64,000 nt of DNA from Luscinia megarhynchos (taxonomy: Eukaryota > Chordata > Aves > Passeriformes > Turdidae), in assembly GCA_034336665.1 (NCBI GenBank), contig CM067592.1, positions 30,569,319 through 30,633,318 of the forward strand, read 5' to 3'. The notes under the pieces were generated by a model. The model saw nothing but the letters and a program-made list of their open reading frames with translations, made no database searches and was not told where the DNA came from. Below, in pieces: positions 1 to 13,900 of the stretch. Both the position numbers and the translations under genes were made by a program. Each line of letters begins with the position of its first letter. Position 1 is the first letter of the stretch.

Positions 1-1785
1 GCAAGCAAATACGAGGTACTTCACAGTATACTATGCAACTACAGAGAAAGGAAAGACTTTACAGCAGCTTAAAAAGAGAGTGCAGTGGTGGCAGCAGCCT
101 GAAAATGTTAAGGCTCAGGACAATGAAGTTACTACTGGGCCTTCATGCCTGTTGCAGTGGCAGTGCAGTTAGAATCCTGTGTCAGAACAGAAACAGCCCA
201 GGTTTCAGGTCTATTCGAGAGACATAGGTTCAGTCTAAGAGGCCTTATTTCACATCCAGTTATAGTATCTGAATGGATGCTCATGATCACTGTTAAAATT
301 TAGTCCAGCTTCTGGCAGCACACAGAATAGAATGATAAACTTAGGGTCTGTTCCTTGTTTTCTTCTATATCCTATCTGTGGTTTAGTGAAGAACTGATCA
401 GATGGGTTTTCTGATTCTTCTCATATATATACAGCCATTTAACAGAAACTGACATGATGTTCATATTTCAGTAGCTGAACAATTACACTCACTAAGTTTC
501 TGTCTCTGTCTCACCTGTTACTGGTGAGCAGAATTCACTGCTTCAGCCAGAAAACCACCATAGTGGTGGTCTAGAAAAACATTCCAGCTCCAGATGATGC
601 AGACATAAAGACAACATTTAAACAGGGGAGAGAAAACCTGTCAGCAAGACCCTGGAACAGAAACCAGGCACACAGTAAAGGTGCACAAAGGTAAATCTGT
701 TGACCTGGGGGTTGAGAGTAAGTACAAAATGCATTATGGCAGAGTAGCTGGAGAATGGTAATAATAATTATCACGACAGGAAAAGCAAAACACTGTAAAC
801 ATGTAAAGATAATATAGCAAAATCAAAAAGCAGTACTACTTCTTTATCTAACATAATTAAAAATTACATTATAACGTTTTTCCTTTATTCCATACAAATG
901 AATTACACAATACAGTTGAGAGGTTTTCTATTATGTACCTACAAAAGTTAATACTATGCAAACATTCATAATTCCAAAATAAGATCTCAGGCAGATCTCC
1001 AACAGTTGTAGCCACAAAGATGCTGCTGTCTTGTACATTATTGTCTTAAAAAAAGCACTCAGCAGGCAAGATCATAGGCTCTTTCAACATGTACATACCA
1101 AAAAATGTACTCTCTCTGTTGTGTAGAACAATATTTTAACCATTTGCATGGATTCTCAAGATAACTTTAAAGAATTTGCTGGAAGCTATTAACTTCTAAT
1201 GTACAGAACAGGATGTTATGCCAAAAAAAGCTTGTTTCTTGTACGTATTTATTACAAATTCATTTAATTGGAAAATTTTTCCACGCAGAGGATTTTTTTC
1301 TGTGTATATAAATACACAATACACATCTGGACTGTAAACTGCACGTGATTACATTCCACAGTTTAGAAAATAAAAAGATTAACGTAAGCATATCTATCAA
1401 AATATTTTAAAAAGATGCTGGGTTATCAGAATTTAATTTATCAGTTAGCCTCACTGTCACATAATTTTGACCAGGGTACACAAGGGTTTAAAATAAAAAC
1501 AAAAACCAACTACATACCCTGTGCACTGAGCAATTCCAGGACAAGGTATGAGTTTATTTAACTAATACAAATCAGGAAATTTACTTGATGGTGGAATTAT
1601 TAGACATTTGTTTGTTAGAGAGCTTCTTAGATTTCACTGGTGTCAAGTGGCTTGATAGACCACATATCAAACAAGTGCCTCACAGTGCATTTTTCTAGTC
1701 TTCCCTGAAATGCAATCTGCTTTTCTGCTTTGACTAATTGTACTGAAAATAAAACTAATATATATTTCTGAAATTAGATACTTAC
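1..1785. other. ZDHHC21: ZDHHC21 intron, left edge of window
   Basis: AT-rich sequence with no exon found. The TTxE-containing exon expected next was looked for on the minus strand and not seen, so it lies outside the window. Confidence 0.7.
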
Positions 1786-1902
1786 AGTGAAAATACCAAT
1801 TAGCTGAGTGTAAAAGAGTCGACTTATTCCACTTAATATTATTAGACCCATGAAGGCAGATATTCTTAGGAGAGCAAGTTCATGTCTAAATGCAAACACA
1901 TC
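1786..1902 (-). CDS. ZDHHC21: ZDHHC21 coding exon 5
   Basis: This 117-nt exon is phase 0 at both ends, begins [17 protein letters not shown] and ends [10 protein letters not shown] before gtaagt. It encodes the fourth membrane segment. It follows an 8.3-kb intron. It has no initiator codon and was found by matching the family downstream of the LPLKK segment. The TTxE-containing next exon was searched for between 1 and 1,785 and not found. Confidence 0.93.
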
Positions 1903-4900
1903 CTAGAACAAGACAGAAAGAAGAGAGAGACTTTAGCAGCCACAAATTATTTAAAGTTTTCGAACCAAGTGGAAATACTAGAGAAGAGTTGTGAGAGGTG
2001 TTCTCAAAGCCTTAAAGCTAAAGGTAAATATTGGATTTTGAGCTACATTGCATGTCATTAATATATTTATTTATGTTTTAAAAGCAGAAACCAATGATCT
2101 TTTCTTTATACATGTTAACAATTAGGGGTTTAATTTAACAGACTGTTAAAAAACTCCTTCAAGTAGTTAAAGTTTTGGGACTAGATCAAGCTCAAAAGGG
2201 GTTATTTCTGAATCTTCCATCTCAAACTATAACAGATTACTAAACACAAGCTATATAATACAGGAAAATTACTCTGTTAAACAGTCTGATTTACTAAGAC
2301 TCTTATACCTTGGCTACCAGGCACAGAATACTTCCTTTTTATATCACCTTTTCTGAAAGAAAATAAACAACATTCCAAGACTGACACTTGAAGATTATAC
2401 CTACAAAGTCCAAGTATCCGGTACTGGATTGTTCTCACTGTAGTGCTGTCTATTATCCAACACAAATTTATCTACAACTTTGAAATTTTGGCCTTGAGTG
2501 GATTACTGCCACTTTGGATAAGAGTGAACAGTACAGATGCTTCAGTGTACACAGGAATATGGATGTATTTGGTCAGTTGCATTGGAAAGTCTGTTCTCAT
2601 CCAGCAGAAAATATGAAAAGAATTACGGAGTGTTATGTAATGTCTTAAAAGAATAGAGCACCTTATTTTTTATCACAGCAGAACATTTTTACATTGCAGT
2701 TACATTAGGTGAATTGTAAGTTCAAACCTCATTCTCTTATTTTTAAGTTACAATTACGTTTTCAATCCCGGCAAGAAAGTATTAAAACCTTACAGTAAAC
2801 CTGGAAATCACAACCAGAATATAGAAGAGAACTGGAATGAAAAAAAACCAAAAACAAAAAAAAAACCCAAAAAAAAAAAAAAAACCAAAACAAAACAAAA
2901 AAAAATCAAAACCAACCACCAACAAAACAACAACAAAAAAACCCCCAAAACACTACTTATGTTCAACCACTAGAACTTGAGAAAGAGGAATACTGGGCTC
3001 TAACTAAACAGAGAATATAAAAAGCAAATTATGTTTAGCAAAAAAAAAAATCTAATTTTTCATTTAAGCAATTTCCATGAAGGTTCAAAATATAAACCAG
3101 GGAAAAAAAGTTTAAACTAAAGCTGTGAAGAAAGTCAGTATCTAATGAACAAGTAGAAATCATTAGTCAAGCAGCTAAGACCAAAAAAAGACCCCAACAG
3201 TCTTTTTAGAGTGACTGTAACGGTGCATCCCCTCTCCCCTACCTTGTTAATACTGGCCTTTCTTACTGCTGTAGAAAATATATTAATTTCCATTTCTTTT
3301 AACTCTTCTTACTCATTTAAGGAGCTAATTCAAAGATAAATCAACTCAAAAGCAGTCATACTATTCTTTATTTTCCTTTCCATTAGCTAATGAAAGCTTT
3401 AAAGAAAAGCAAGTTAAGACACAACTTCTACAAGTTGTAAAATACTACCTCTTCATATCTTCATTGGTATGTTTTATTATATTAGAAAGGTTTTGATGTA
3501 TTCAAGCTCAACTTCACAGAAAACAGTAAAATGTAAGAGAAGAGTGCCAACAGCAAAGTTACATTCTGAATCTAGCATGACATCCCCATTAGCACCCCCC
3601 GCAACTTTAATTTATAAGAGTTCCTTCTCTTGAACATCGTTTTCAGCATAAAAAAATACATCACCAAACACATGGCAAAAAAAAATCCTAGCATACAGAA
3701 GAAAAGCTACAGTCTCATCTCTTTTAATCCACATTAAACTAGATGTACAAAAAAAGGATAGACTTTTCACTCTTAAGGTCACATAATCACAGAATCACTG
3801 AATGGTCTGCATTGCAAAGGACCTTAAAGATCATTTAGTCCCAACACCCCAGCTGTGGATGGGATACCTTTCACTACAGCAGGTTGCTCACACCTCCACC
3901 AAATCTGGCCTTAAGCATTTCTAGGGGTAGGGCATCCATAAATTCTCTAGGCAAGTTTTTCCAGTGCCTCCTTAGCCCCCAAGTAAAAAACTTCTTAATA
4001 TATTATCTCAACCTACTGTCAGTTTGAGGCCATTCCCCCCTTGCCCTGCCACTGCATGCTCCTGTAAATAGAAGCTCTCTATCTCTCCTGTGGGATCCCC
4101 TTAGGTAACAGAAATCTTCTCTTTTCTGGGATGAACAAACAAAAATCACAGAATCAGATGATTAGGGTTGAAAGGGACCTCAGGAGATCAATCAGTCCAA
4201 GCCCCCTGCCAAAGCAGGGTCACCTAGAGCAGGTGGAACAACAGTGCATCCAGGTGGATTTTGAGTGACTCCAGAGAGGCTCAACAACCTCCCTAGTCAG
4301 CTGTTCCAGTGTTTTGCCACCCTCAGAGTAAAGTAGTTCTGCCTCATGTTGCATGTCTTCTGCTTTAGTTAACTGCACCTCAACCAGTTGCTGGGCACCA
4401 TCAAAACGAGTCTGGCACCATCCTCCTGACACCACCTTTGAGTTATTTCTATGTATTGATGAGATCCCCTCTCAGTCTTCTCTTCCCCAGACCAAACAGA
4501 GCCAGCTCCAGCTCCCAGAGTCTCTCCTCACAAGAGAGAAGCTCCAGACCCCTGATCATCCTTGTGGCTCTCCACTGGACCCTCTCCAGCAGCTCCTTGT
4601 CTCTCTTGTGCTGAGGAGCCCAGAGCTGGACACAGCACTCCAGGTGTGGCCTCACCAGGGCTGAGTAGAGGGGAGGGATCACCTCCCTCCCCCTGCTGGC
4701 CACACTCTTCCCAGAGCAGCCCAGGATCCCCTTGGCCCCCTGGCCACAGGCACTGACAGCTCATGGACAGCCTGTGATGCACCAGGAGCCCCAGGTCCTT
4801 CTCTAGAGCTGCTCTGCAGGAGCTCAGCCCCAGCCTGTGCTGGCACTTGGGGCTGCTCCTCCCCAGGTGCAGACCTGGCACTTGCCCTTGCTGAGCCTCT

Positions 4901-7900
4901 TTAGGTTTCTCTCTGCCCAACCCTTCAGCTGATCCAGGTCCCATGGAATGGCAGCAGAGCCTTCAGGTGGATCAGCCACTCCCCCCAGTTTAGTGTCACC
5001 ACTTGCTGAGAATTCAATCCCTTCCTCCAGGTCATTGATAAACAAGTTGAATAAGACTGGTCCCAGTATTGATCCCTTGGGAATACCACAGACTGCAGTG
5101 TGCCATCTGTTACCAGGTTACCCATCTGATTTCAAAAGCAGCCCCACATTTTCCCTAATCTTTCTTTTGCTGCTGATGCACTTGTAGATGCCCTTCTAGT
5201 GGTTCTTGATATTCCTGGACAGACCCAATTCCAACAGGCATTCTTTCCTTGTTGCATCCCGGCATAACCTGACAATACTCCGAAATTCCTCCCATATGTC
5301 CTCTCTTTATTTCCACATCCCCAGCAAATGAATTTCTAAGCAATTATGAACTGGAAATCAGTACTGGGTCCTCAAACCTGTACAAACAGAACAACTTTTT
5401 CTATAGAAAACCAAAGTATATTCAGTAACTGAGTGTTTTGGCAATTAGACTTTAATAATAAAATGACTCACAAAATTCTACCCCTACAATGAATGCTACT
5501 ACTGACTGGGACAACAGCTACCATGGCTTTATACTATCATAGAAGAGAGATGTCAAAAACAACAAAGGGTCCAGCTCTAGATCATAGTCCATTTATAAGA
5601 TCACTGCTTCCAAATTCAACTCTCTTTGTACCCTACCAACCACAACAATAAAAAAAACTCAAAAACATATAACAAGTCCCTATCATGTACATTATTGTGT
5701 AATTGTTTTCATGGATTTACAGTATTCCTTTAAAGCAGCACACTGTACTGAGGACAGAGCGTTCAGAAGGAAACACAAGACTATTGAAACTGTTCCAGAA
5801 GAGCCTATCTTCATAATTTTTCATTTACAATGGAAGATTAATTTTATTCATTCTTTATTCTTTACTGAACTATGACACACTCAGAGATTAATATACAAGA
5901 AAATATATAAAGAGCCCCCTTTTTTTCTTGGGGAACAATATTTTGTGTAACACATGATAACCTGCTTGTCTGTGCTCAGCTGTAAATGCTTGGGATGTCT
6001 GTCCCAGCCTGCTGATGAAGTCAGTCCATCAACTTGGCTAGCACAAAAACAGTACATAATACAAAAAAAAGCCAGGCTTTCGAGAAAGCAACTAAAAAAT
6101 ACAGACTGCAGATTTTGCAGGAAGAAAGCAGAAGGATTTCATTCAGTATTATAACTATATAACTATATATAACTATATATATAAAACTTATAACTATACT
6201 GTGGGAGAGCAGGGTTGGGTTGGTTTTGCAGAATGCTGAGAAGGAAAATTTTAATGTTTTCATTTTTTAAAAAACTCTCACAACCCATACATAATTTTAT
6301 GATTCTAAGAGAAAAAGTTTCCTTTAGACTCTCTTTAGTATAAATGGACTTTACATGATACGTATTTCCAGATTTTAATTAATATTAGTCAATGCATAAT
6401 ATTAATATTACGGCAAAAATCCTTTTCCAAAGTCAGATGATTTGTAATCGCAGAAACAGGAACAAAATAAAACTAAACCAGAGCAAAGTGGCCTAGGTTT
6501 TTTTATGTCAGGAGGTTTGGCTATGACAATTATTGTAGCAGAATCTCTTTTGCTTAAAAGATTAAAAGCCTTCTATAAATAAGGTAAAATATACTGCCAA
6601 AGCATTCACTTTTGCAATTTGACCTGCTGTATCTAGAATCTGTGCCAGCACAGCCAAGGAAAAAGCAACTATGTAGTGATAAGAAATCTACTATTTAATC
6701 TTCTCATCTCGCTATTCACAACATTCCTAAAAGATACAGGCTTCCTGACATTTTTTCATAAAGATGTAAAATTAAGAATATTCCTGTGTTAACCTCTGAA
6801 AATCACCAAAGCTTTCAGAAGAACCAATAAGCTGATTTTATTTGAACAATATCGTTTTCTTGTGCTATCATCTCACATAATCAATTTAATTACCATCTTC
6901 TTTATTTCTAGCAGTAATTGCACTCCTCCTGCTGGACAAATAGAGGCAACAACCATAACTTACCTTTCTGGCAGTGTATCAGTTACAAGAACCAAGACTA
7001 CTATGAAGCAATTTTCTGCAGTGAGAGGTAAAGCTGCAAGATTACATTTCCATAGAAATGGCTTTCTCCATTACTTTCAGAGCTATCACCCTTAACTCAG
7101 AATAGTTAATTAAAAATTTTGGGGGTTTTCTTTCTTGCCCTTTAAAAATAAAAACACCAGTTTTAATTCGGAAAGAGACACTAACATGCTGATCAAATTT
7201 TCACAATGAATTAATCAGTACTGTAATAAAATTATTATTTCACAATAGCACTAAAATCAATTTTAATTTTACAGCTTCTGTATTTTGTACTACTATATAT
7301 TTGAAGAATTTTGATAAAGACACACTGCCAAAAAAATTCAGAAGTATTTTAATAAGCAAGAATAACCTTATTCCAGACGGCTGTTCAGAAGAAAAAATAT
7401 CCAGTTCTTTGAATCTGTGCTAAACACTAGCCCCTGTCAATTCAGAAAATGTACTCTATCAGTTACAGCCAAAAATTCAACAAAGAACAGTGCTTTTGTG
7501 AAAAGCTGAAGGTACTGCACTCTCTGGAATGCTGTGGTACTTCAGCTTTAATTGATATAGGAAGACAAAAAGAATCTTGCAGGATCCTAACCTAAAACTC
7601 TACTACTAAGTCAATCTTCTCACCAGTCCTGTTCATTTGGTGTCAAAAAGTCATAGTTCTGACAAATTATTCTGTGGCACGAACCTATACAGCATCACAT
7701 CCTTAGCAACACTTTAAAAAAACAGCTTCATGGAACTCTGGTGTCATCTTCCAGGCACATATACTGACTAGGCATGCCAACAAACTATTTTGGTTTTCTC
7801 TACTTCACTGCGTGCCCTCCCATTCTGCAGCTGAAAAACTGAGAAAGCTAAACACTACTCAGTGTTAAACTGTACTTAACAAAGGTCTGAACAGCCCAGA

Positions 7901-10900
7901 CCTGCTGTGTCTAATGTTTTTCTATATCATATAAACATATAATTCTCTCTGGGTCACAGAATACTGTATACTATAGACTAATCCACTTTCTAAAAGGAGC
8001 AGTTGAAGCATTCACATATGGAAATTGATAAAAGCAAAAAAACCCACAGATAAAACTAAACAAAACTAAGCAGAGCAAAATACTTGATTTCTTCCACAGC
8101 TCTCTGTAAACTTAGGCAGCCAAATACAGGAACCTGATCCACTCTTCAGGCAAACACATTAAAATAGGTTAAAAATAACTGTTGCACATTTATTCTGCCT
8201 CCTAACCTGTCACCTGTCAAAGGGGTAGATATTAAAATTAGGCCTCTCTCCAAAAGATGTCAAATCAAACCAGTTATACTGGCAAGAACAAGTTTCATGC
8301 ATATTCATACTCGTTTTTTGAACTGTCATCATTAATAAATATTTATTATCACCTCTTTAGGTATTGTAAAATATCTGAAGTAAACATGATTTCCCTTTCC
8401 CTCTCTTGCACAGATCACCTCCAAGCAAATCATTTGATTACCCTACATACTACTTTTAAAAAGCAAGGCCAACAGACAGAACTTTGGCTCATTACCTAAC
8501 ACAATGTAATTACAGGAAGTAATACATTCAGGGAACACTCACAACAAAAAGGAAATACCCTACCATGACATTATGCTATTAGAAGCTAACAAGTCTGTTT
8601 CAGTGCCTATGGAAAGATGCTCCAAGCAGACAGGAAATTATGTTCTGTTACATATTTCTAGAGCCCCTTTAATGATTTAAATGGAAGTATTGATGTAGAT
8701 GGAAAAAAAAAAAATTCCTTTAGAATACAAATTTTTTAAGGAATGAGTAACAACAACCCTCAACTTCAGAACATTCTACATAATAAAAACTGGATATCTA
8801 TGAATTTGAATATAGCACTTTCATCAGTTTTGGATTATCCAAGGAATACAGTCTTCCTACACTTTCAGATCTCGTTTGCCCTACCATCGTCACATAAACT
8901 TCTATGGGAACATCACATCCACTTCAGACTGAAACAGGAACAAATAAGAAGCTCAGAAGACTATGCCCCATCCTCTTCTAGAAGTAGAATTTTTCACAAA
9001 GTGAAATTCTTATATCATCTAGAATACAAAATCATATGACAAACTTTACTTGTTCAAAAAAATGGAAAATGGGACCTTCCTTACCCACAATGAAGGGTCA
9101 AGTTCCAGTAGCCTGGAAAGGTGAATATGACATCACCAGCAGAGAGTATGCTGGGATGTCACATTAATATAGAATTTAAAAAATCTTCTGCACCTCAGTA
9201 TTTGGAAAAAATCTCAACAAAATTTAGAGTGCAATGTCTGAGATGTTCTTATTCTCTTCACTTAAGACATCTGGAATGTTTCTTAATTTTGAAAATGCTT
9301 TAAGTTTGTTTTCTAGGTTTTTCTCTTTAGTGTACTCGTATTTTGTTATAGTCCAGGACAAATACAAAGTTCATTTCAGATTTAGGCTAGAAGTTTTTCT
9401 GTTTCTTCATAGGCAAGATAGCATTGCAGTTTTCTTATAAATAAGGAATTCTAACTCTGTTGTTCCAGCACTTTCAAGCACTGAGCAACTATCAAGCAAT
9501 CTTCTTCCAAATTCTGAATACTACAGATAATAGGCATAAATGAACACCAGATGGCAAGTTTACAATATAATTTTCATAGTGGAATAAATTCCTTTATTTT
9601 TTACTCTACTCCAGTCAGTAAGTCCATTTTCTCTGTGTATACAACTGCCTTTTACTGATGACAAGACATGGAAATACTGTAACTATTTACATATAGTCCA
9701 CATAAAACAAACCAAACTTAATTCTCCCTTAACCCACATAACCTTTTCAAAGCAACAGAAAATACTGCTACAAAACCAATGTATATTTTTTCCCCTTGTA
9801 AAATGATCATGTGTTTTTCTCCTTTCTTAAAAAAACAGTATCAGCTTCTTAAAACATGACATTAGGATAACTATGTATCCTACATAAATCTACTTTGAAG
9901 AAAGTAAAAGGAAATTTGAATACATCCAAAGTAGTTACCTTACTTCTTTCCATTACTCACCATCGCTTCCAAAGAAACCCAACTGGTTCTTCCCTCCTTT
10001 CCTAGATTTCTAAGAAAATTAGTGCTGTGTTTCAAACACACAGAAATTATATGCCATTCCATAAAAATATTTTGTCACTTATCATAAATCAGCTTGCTTA
10101 CTTAATAACATACAGCTAGTTGAACTCTCCTCACTGAGTGAAGCTGAGCCACCAAAGATGTGTAGTAATTAGATGCCAAAACAAATTACATTGCAATACT
10201 ATTTGTTCACAGAGAAAACAGATTCTTACCCAGTTTTCTTTTTTCAGAGGCAAAAAGTAGTAGTAATGGCAGAAGTCAAGTATCAGCGTATAGGAACTAA
10301 GGATCTGGGTGTAGAAACACAGCTGTAAAAACAGCCAGTGATTGTCTTCACCAACACAATTATTAATCCTGCACAGAAACAAAGTGTACATATATAAAAA
10401 CAGAAATACAAATACTTTAACACTAAAGTTATGATACTGTGAATAGAAGACTTTGTGATTGCTTATGGAGCAAACTACTGGATCCCTTGCACCACAACTT
10501 GAAGTGCAGATTGCACTACTGAGATCATTGCTTAGAACAGGAGACACACTTCTCTATATTTTCATACAGCAAAGATACTGATGCAACTTTAAGTAAAGTT
10601 CTAGCAATAAAATTGTTTCTTTAAAGTCTTTAAAATTTCACAGTAATATGTCCTATCTTCAGGTACTCAATACATTTCATGGGTTATGAACTACACAGAA
10701 TCCAAAAACTGGGAATGCGAACAAACGTTTTTAAAAAAATGTGATCACAGGCTACCTCAATAATAAAGAATATGACTTAGAAATGAACCAAAGCCAGAGA
10801 AGGCAATTCAGAAACTCCTTCTGCATGAAGAGTAAAGGAAACACAAGGATTCTATCTTCATTAAGTACAAGATCAAAAACCTTTGAACTTGGGGCACAGT

Positions 10901-13900
10901 CTCCTTCAGAGAAGTTACACGGATGGAATTCCGTACAAGCATTGGCACAGACATCAGCATCAAGCTAAGCCAGTGTGACAAAAGCACTATACTAGTAGTT
11001 TTCTCTGAAGTAGCAAAAACTTGACAAAAAAGGTAGTTTGAAAAACAGTTAATGCAACAAAAGGGAATTCTGATGTCAATTCTGTCCTCTGCAGTTTGTT
11101 TTGCTAAAATGATACCTCAGAAGTACTTTCAGAAATGTTCTTACTTTTCACTCTGAGTTTTACTGGTAGATACAGGAAAGCTCAAATTTATTACCTCCTT
11201 GCTTTAAATGCCTAAATGATTAAGCATCACTGGGAAAGAAACAGGAAAAATGAGCAGCAGGCAACACCACAAATTTCAAAATGTTTCACTAAACAACAGT
11301 AGATTATTAGAAGAAATGTCCAGGTTTTACCATGGACAGTGGTGATCCATCCTCCTCACACAATGTCCACAGCGACTGCAGTGGTGTGAACGCTTTGGTC
11401 TCATCATATTGCATTTGTAGCATAACTCCCAACGTTCTCGTTCTAGGTGAAAATGTAAAGACACATTAGAGAGATTCAAACTCAGTAATGTGTGCTCATA
11501 ATAAATCTGTATGTTTGTAATTCTAATTAAAAAAACAAATCTTACTATGATCTGAGAAGGATAAGCACCACATAAAAAGCTTTTTCCCACTGTGACCTTA
11601 ATTAAACTGGAGGTTACTACTGCTACTCTGTGCCAGTTTCCTTCTCCAAAATGCTCTCTCTTCCAATAAATTTCTACAAAGTAATTATTACAGAACAGAA
11701 GCTGTGACTCACACAAGGAAGACTGTAACTCAATTATTTCCTTACACCTCTACTGTGAAAAAAATTATCTGCTAGACAGAATCAGGATACAATCTCACTG
11801 CTATTCCAGAACCTCCTAAGGAAATACTTCTACTGCCAGCCAACTAAAATATGACACACAATGAACACTTCAGGAGCATCTTCCATCTCAAATGCTTCCA
11901 AAGCATTTTAAAGACATGCATATCACCATATGCAATTTTACACATAAGGCAATCCAAAAAAAGAGATCGAGAACAGGCTTGTATTTACAAATATATACTA
12001 TTTTTAAATTACTAAGGTGAGATTTTTTAAAAGCTAATATCCAGAGATACTGAGTAGCCGAAAGCACCAGGAGTACTATTGTTCAGACTGGCTATTATTC
12101 ATCTCAAATTGCACCACTCAAATTAGAGGAATGCTTTGAAAATGAAAAGTCAAATTATATGCTCAAAAATTTCATCTTCACATGGAAAACAAGAAAGATT
12201 AACACTAAATAATTCCAGTCACAAAAGCATATATTTTCTGTCTTTAAGGAAAATAGGTGGAAGACTGAGAAACTTAAATACTTTGGCCGTTCAACTTTGC
12301 TTCTACCTAAATGAACCGGTTTTGAGGCACAAAAATTTGTCAAATCTCAGAGACAAACGGAAAAAAGAGAAAAAAGCTTAATATTTACAGTAGGACATTC
12401 TGAAATCTTAAAACACTGCCTCTATGTAAAAAAAATTAAGCTATATTTAGCACTTCTGAGCCACCTGCAGGCTGCTCTAATCTGGTCTTTCTGAAAAATA
12501 ACATGTGGACACCAAAGTAAAGAAGCCAAATATCTGAGATCATTAAACTAGTAATAATGACAGATGGAAACTGATTTACAATCTGTTCCCATAAACCCAG
12601 TGTCACAAAGGTGTCACTCACTAATAGGGTAGCTACCAGCAGAGTTCAGAAACACCCCAACTCATTTTTTAGCACAATTTATACTATGCAAAAATGTATC
12701 CTCCTGTCTGCCTAGAGAATACGAGAGAATTGAAGTGCTACCTCCAAAAGTACAAAACCCCTGATATATCACATAACAAATCAAAATATCAAAGTCATGA
12801 CCTAGCCTAAATGTTTCACCTTCAGAAGTACTTGTACTATTGCGATGTGGACTGCATGGAGCATGCAAAGGTTGGAGAGCTATGCAAACAAACACCTTAA
12901 ACTAGAAAAAAAAACATTTGTGTACAAAAGGAATTTGCACTGCTCGTGGAATTTTGAAGGTATGTAACTGTCTGTAACTAGCAAGAGTCTTCATTTGACT
13001 CTTCATTGAAGAGTCTTCACAGCTCATGCTGCTTTTCCGGCAGCAAAAACTCTGACTCCAGAAGCCAACTCTCAAACACCTGATGTTTTACTGGATCAAA
13101 TGAAACAACACTGGCATGAGATCTTCTGCAACTACTGTTGACACATCTGAATCCCAGGGAGGTGCACCCTTTCTACAATCAGCTGTCTACTCCACTGACG
13201 TCATATTGTTAGCAGTAAGGCTGAAAAGATCATGTTTCCAAACACATCACCCTAGATTTTCAGTAACAGCACGGAGAAAAATTTTATTCTGGGCATTCAC
13301 CACATCTCAAGACACAACTGAAGTTGTGTAAGGGATACACTTTCTTCATTAGTGAAAGTTATCTGTTAATGCAACAAAGCTAATGCTGTTTAACAGCCCT
13401 ATTTCATTCTCAACTCCTCAGTAAAAGCTCTATGATTAGATAATAGCACCCAACAGTTCATAAAAATAGTGTCTTTATCTATGGAGAATCATTAAGGTTT
13501 TAAATTTTCTCCAGCTTCTGGAGCACTGGATATTGTACAGGAATCGTAGGACAAATTTTCAAGGACAGAAAGGACTTGCTCCATTAAGCTGCTACTTTGT
13601 AGAAATGCAGTGTAATTAGGACCATGGTTTGGGGGTTTTTTGTTAACAGCCCATACAATCATAAGACTCTGGGAAAAAAAAAGAGTAAAAAACATATAGG
13701 TAAAACCCAGCATAGCAAAACCTTCTGCCACTATTTTCAAAACTGTATAAATTTAATTAGACAAAAGCTATTGAATTAAAATCACTAGCCAGCTCTAAAC
13801 ATTTTTCATTAAATATTATCAAGTTAGTAGTATATGAATATAAAAATTCTTCCCATGGAAAAATGTCCTAGCAGAAGATCCTACATAACTGAACTTTCTT

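Larger units (their letters stand above)
1903..10229 (-). other. ZDHHC21: ZDHHC21 intron, 8.3 kb
   Basis: A GT-AG intron. It holds the A-rich tract near 2.9 kb, two CR1 copies (3.8-5.3 kb) and the AT repeat near 6.15 kb. The rest (about 6.3-10.2 kb) is AT-rich with nothing recognised. Confidence 0.85.

Noticed and set aside
4220..5125. Several 60-138 codon ORFs on both strands
   Set aside because: They lie inside CR1 copies. Minus frames are broken CR1 polymerase, plus frames are its shadow.
11444..11716. Extension of the DHHC exon upstream along the open frame
   Set aside because: The sequence before the ttcacctag acceptor is not similar to the family, and the previous exon joins in phase at 11,442.
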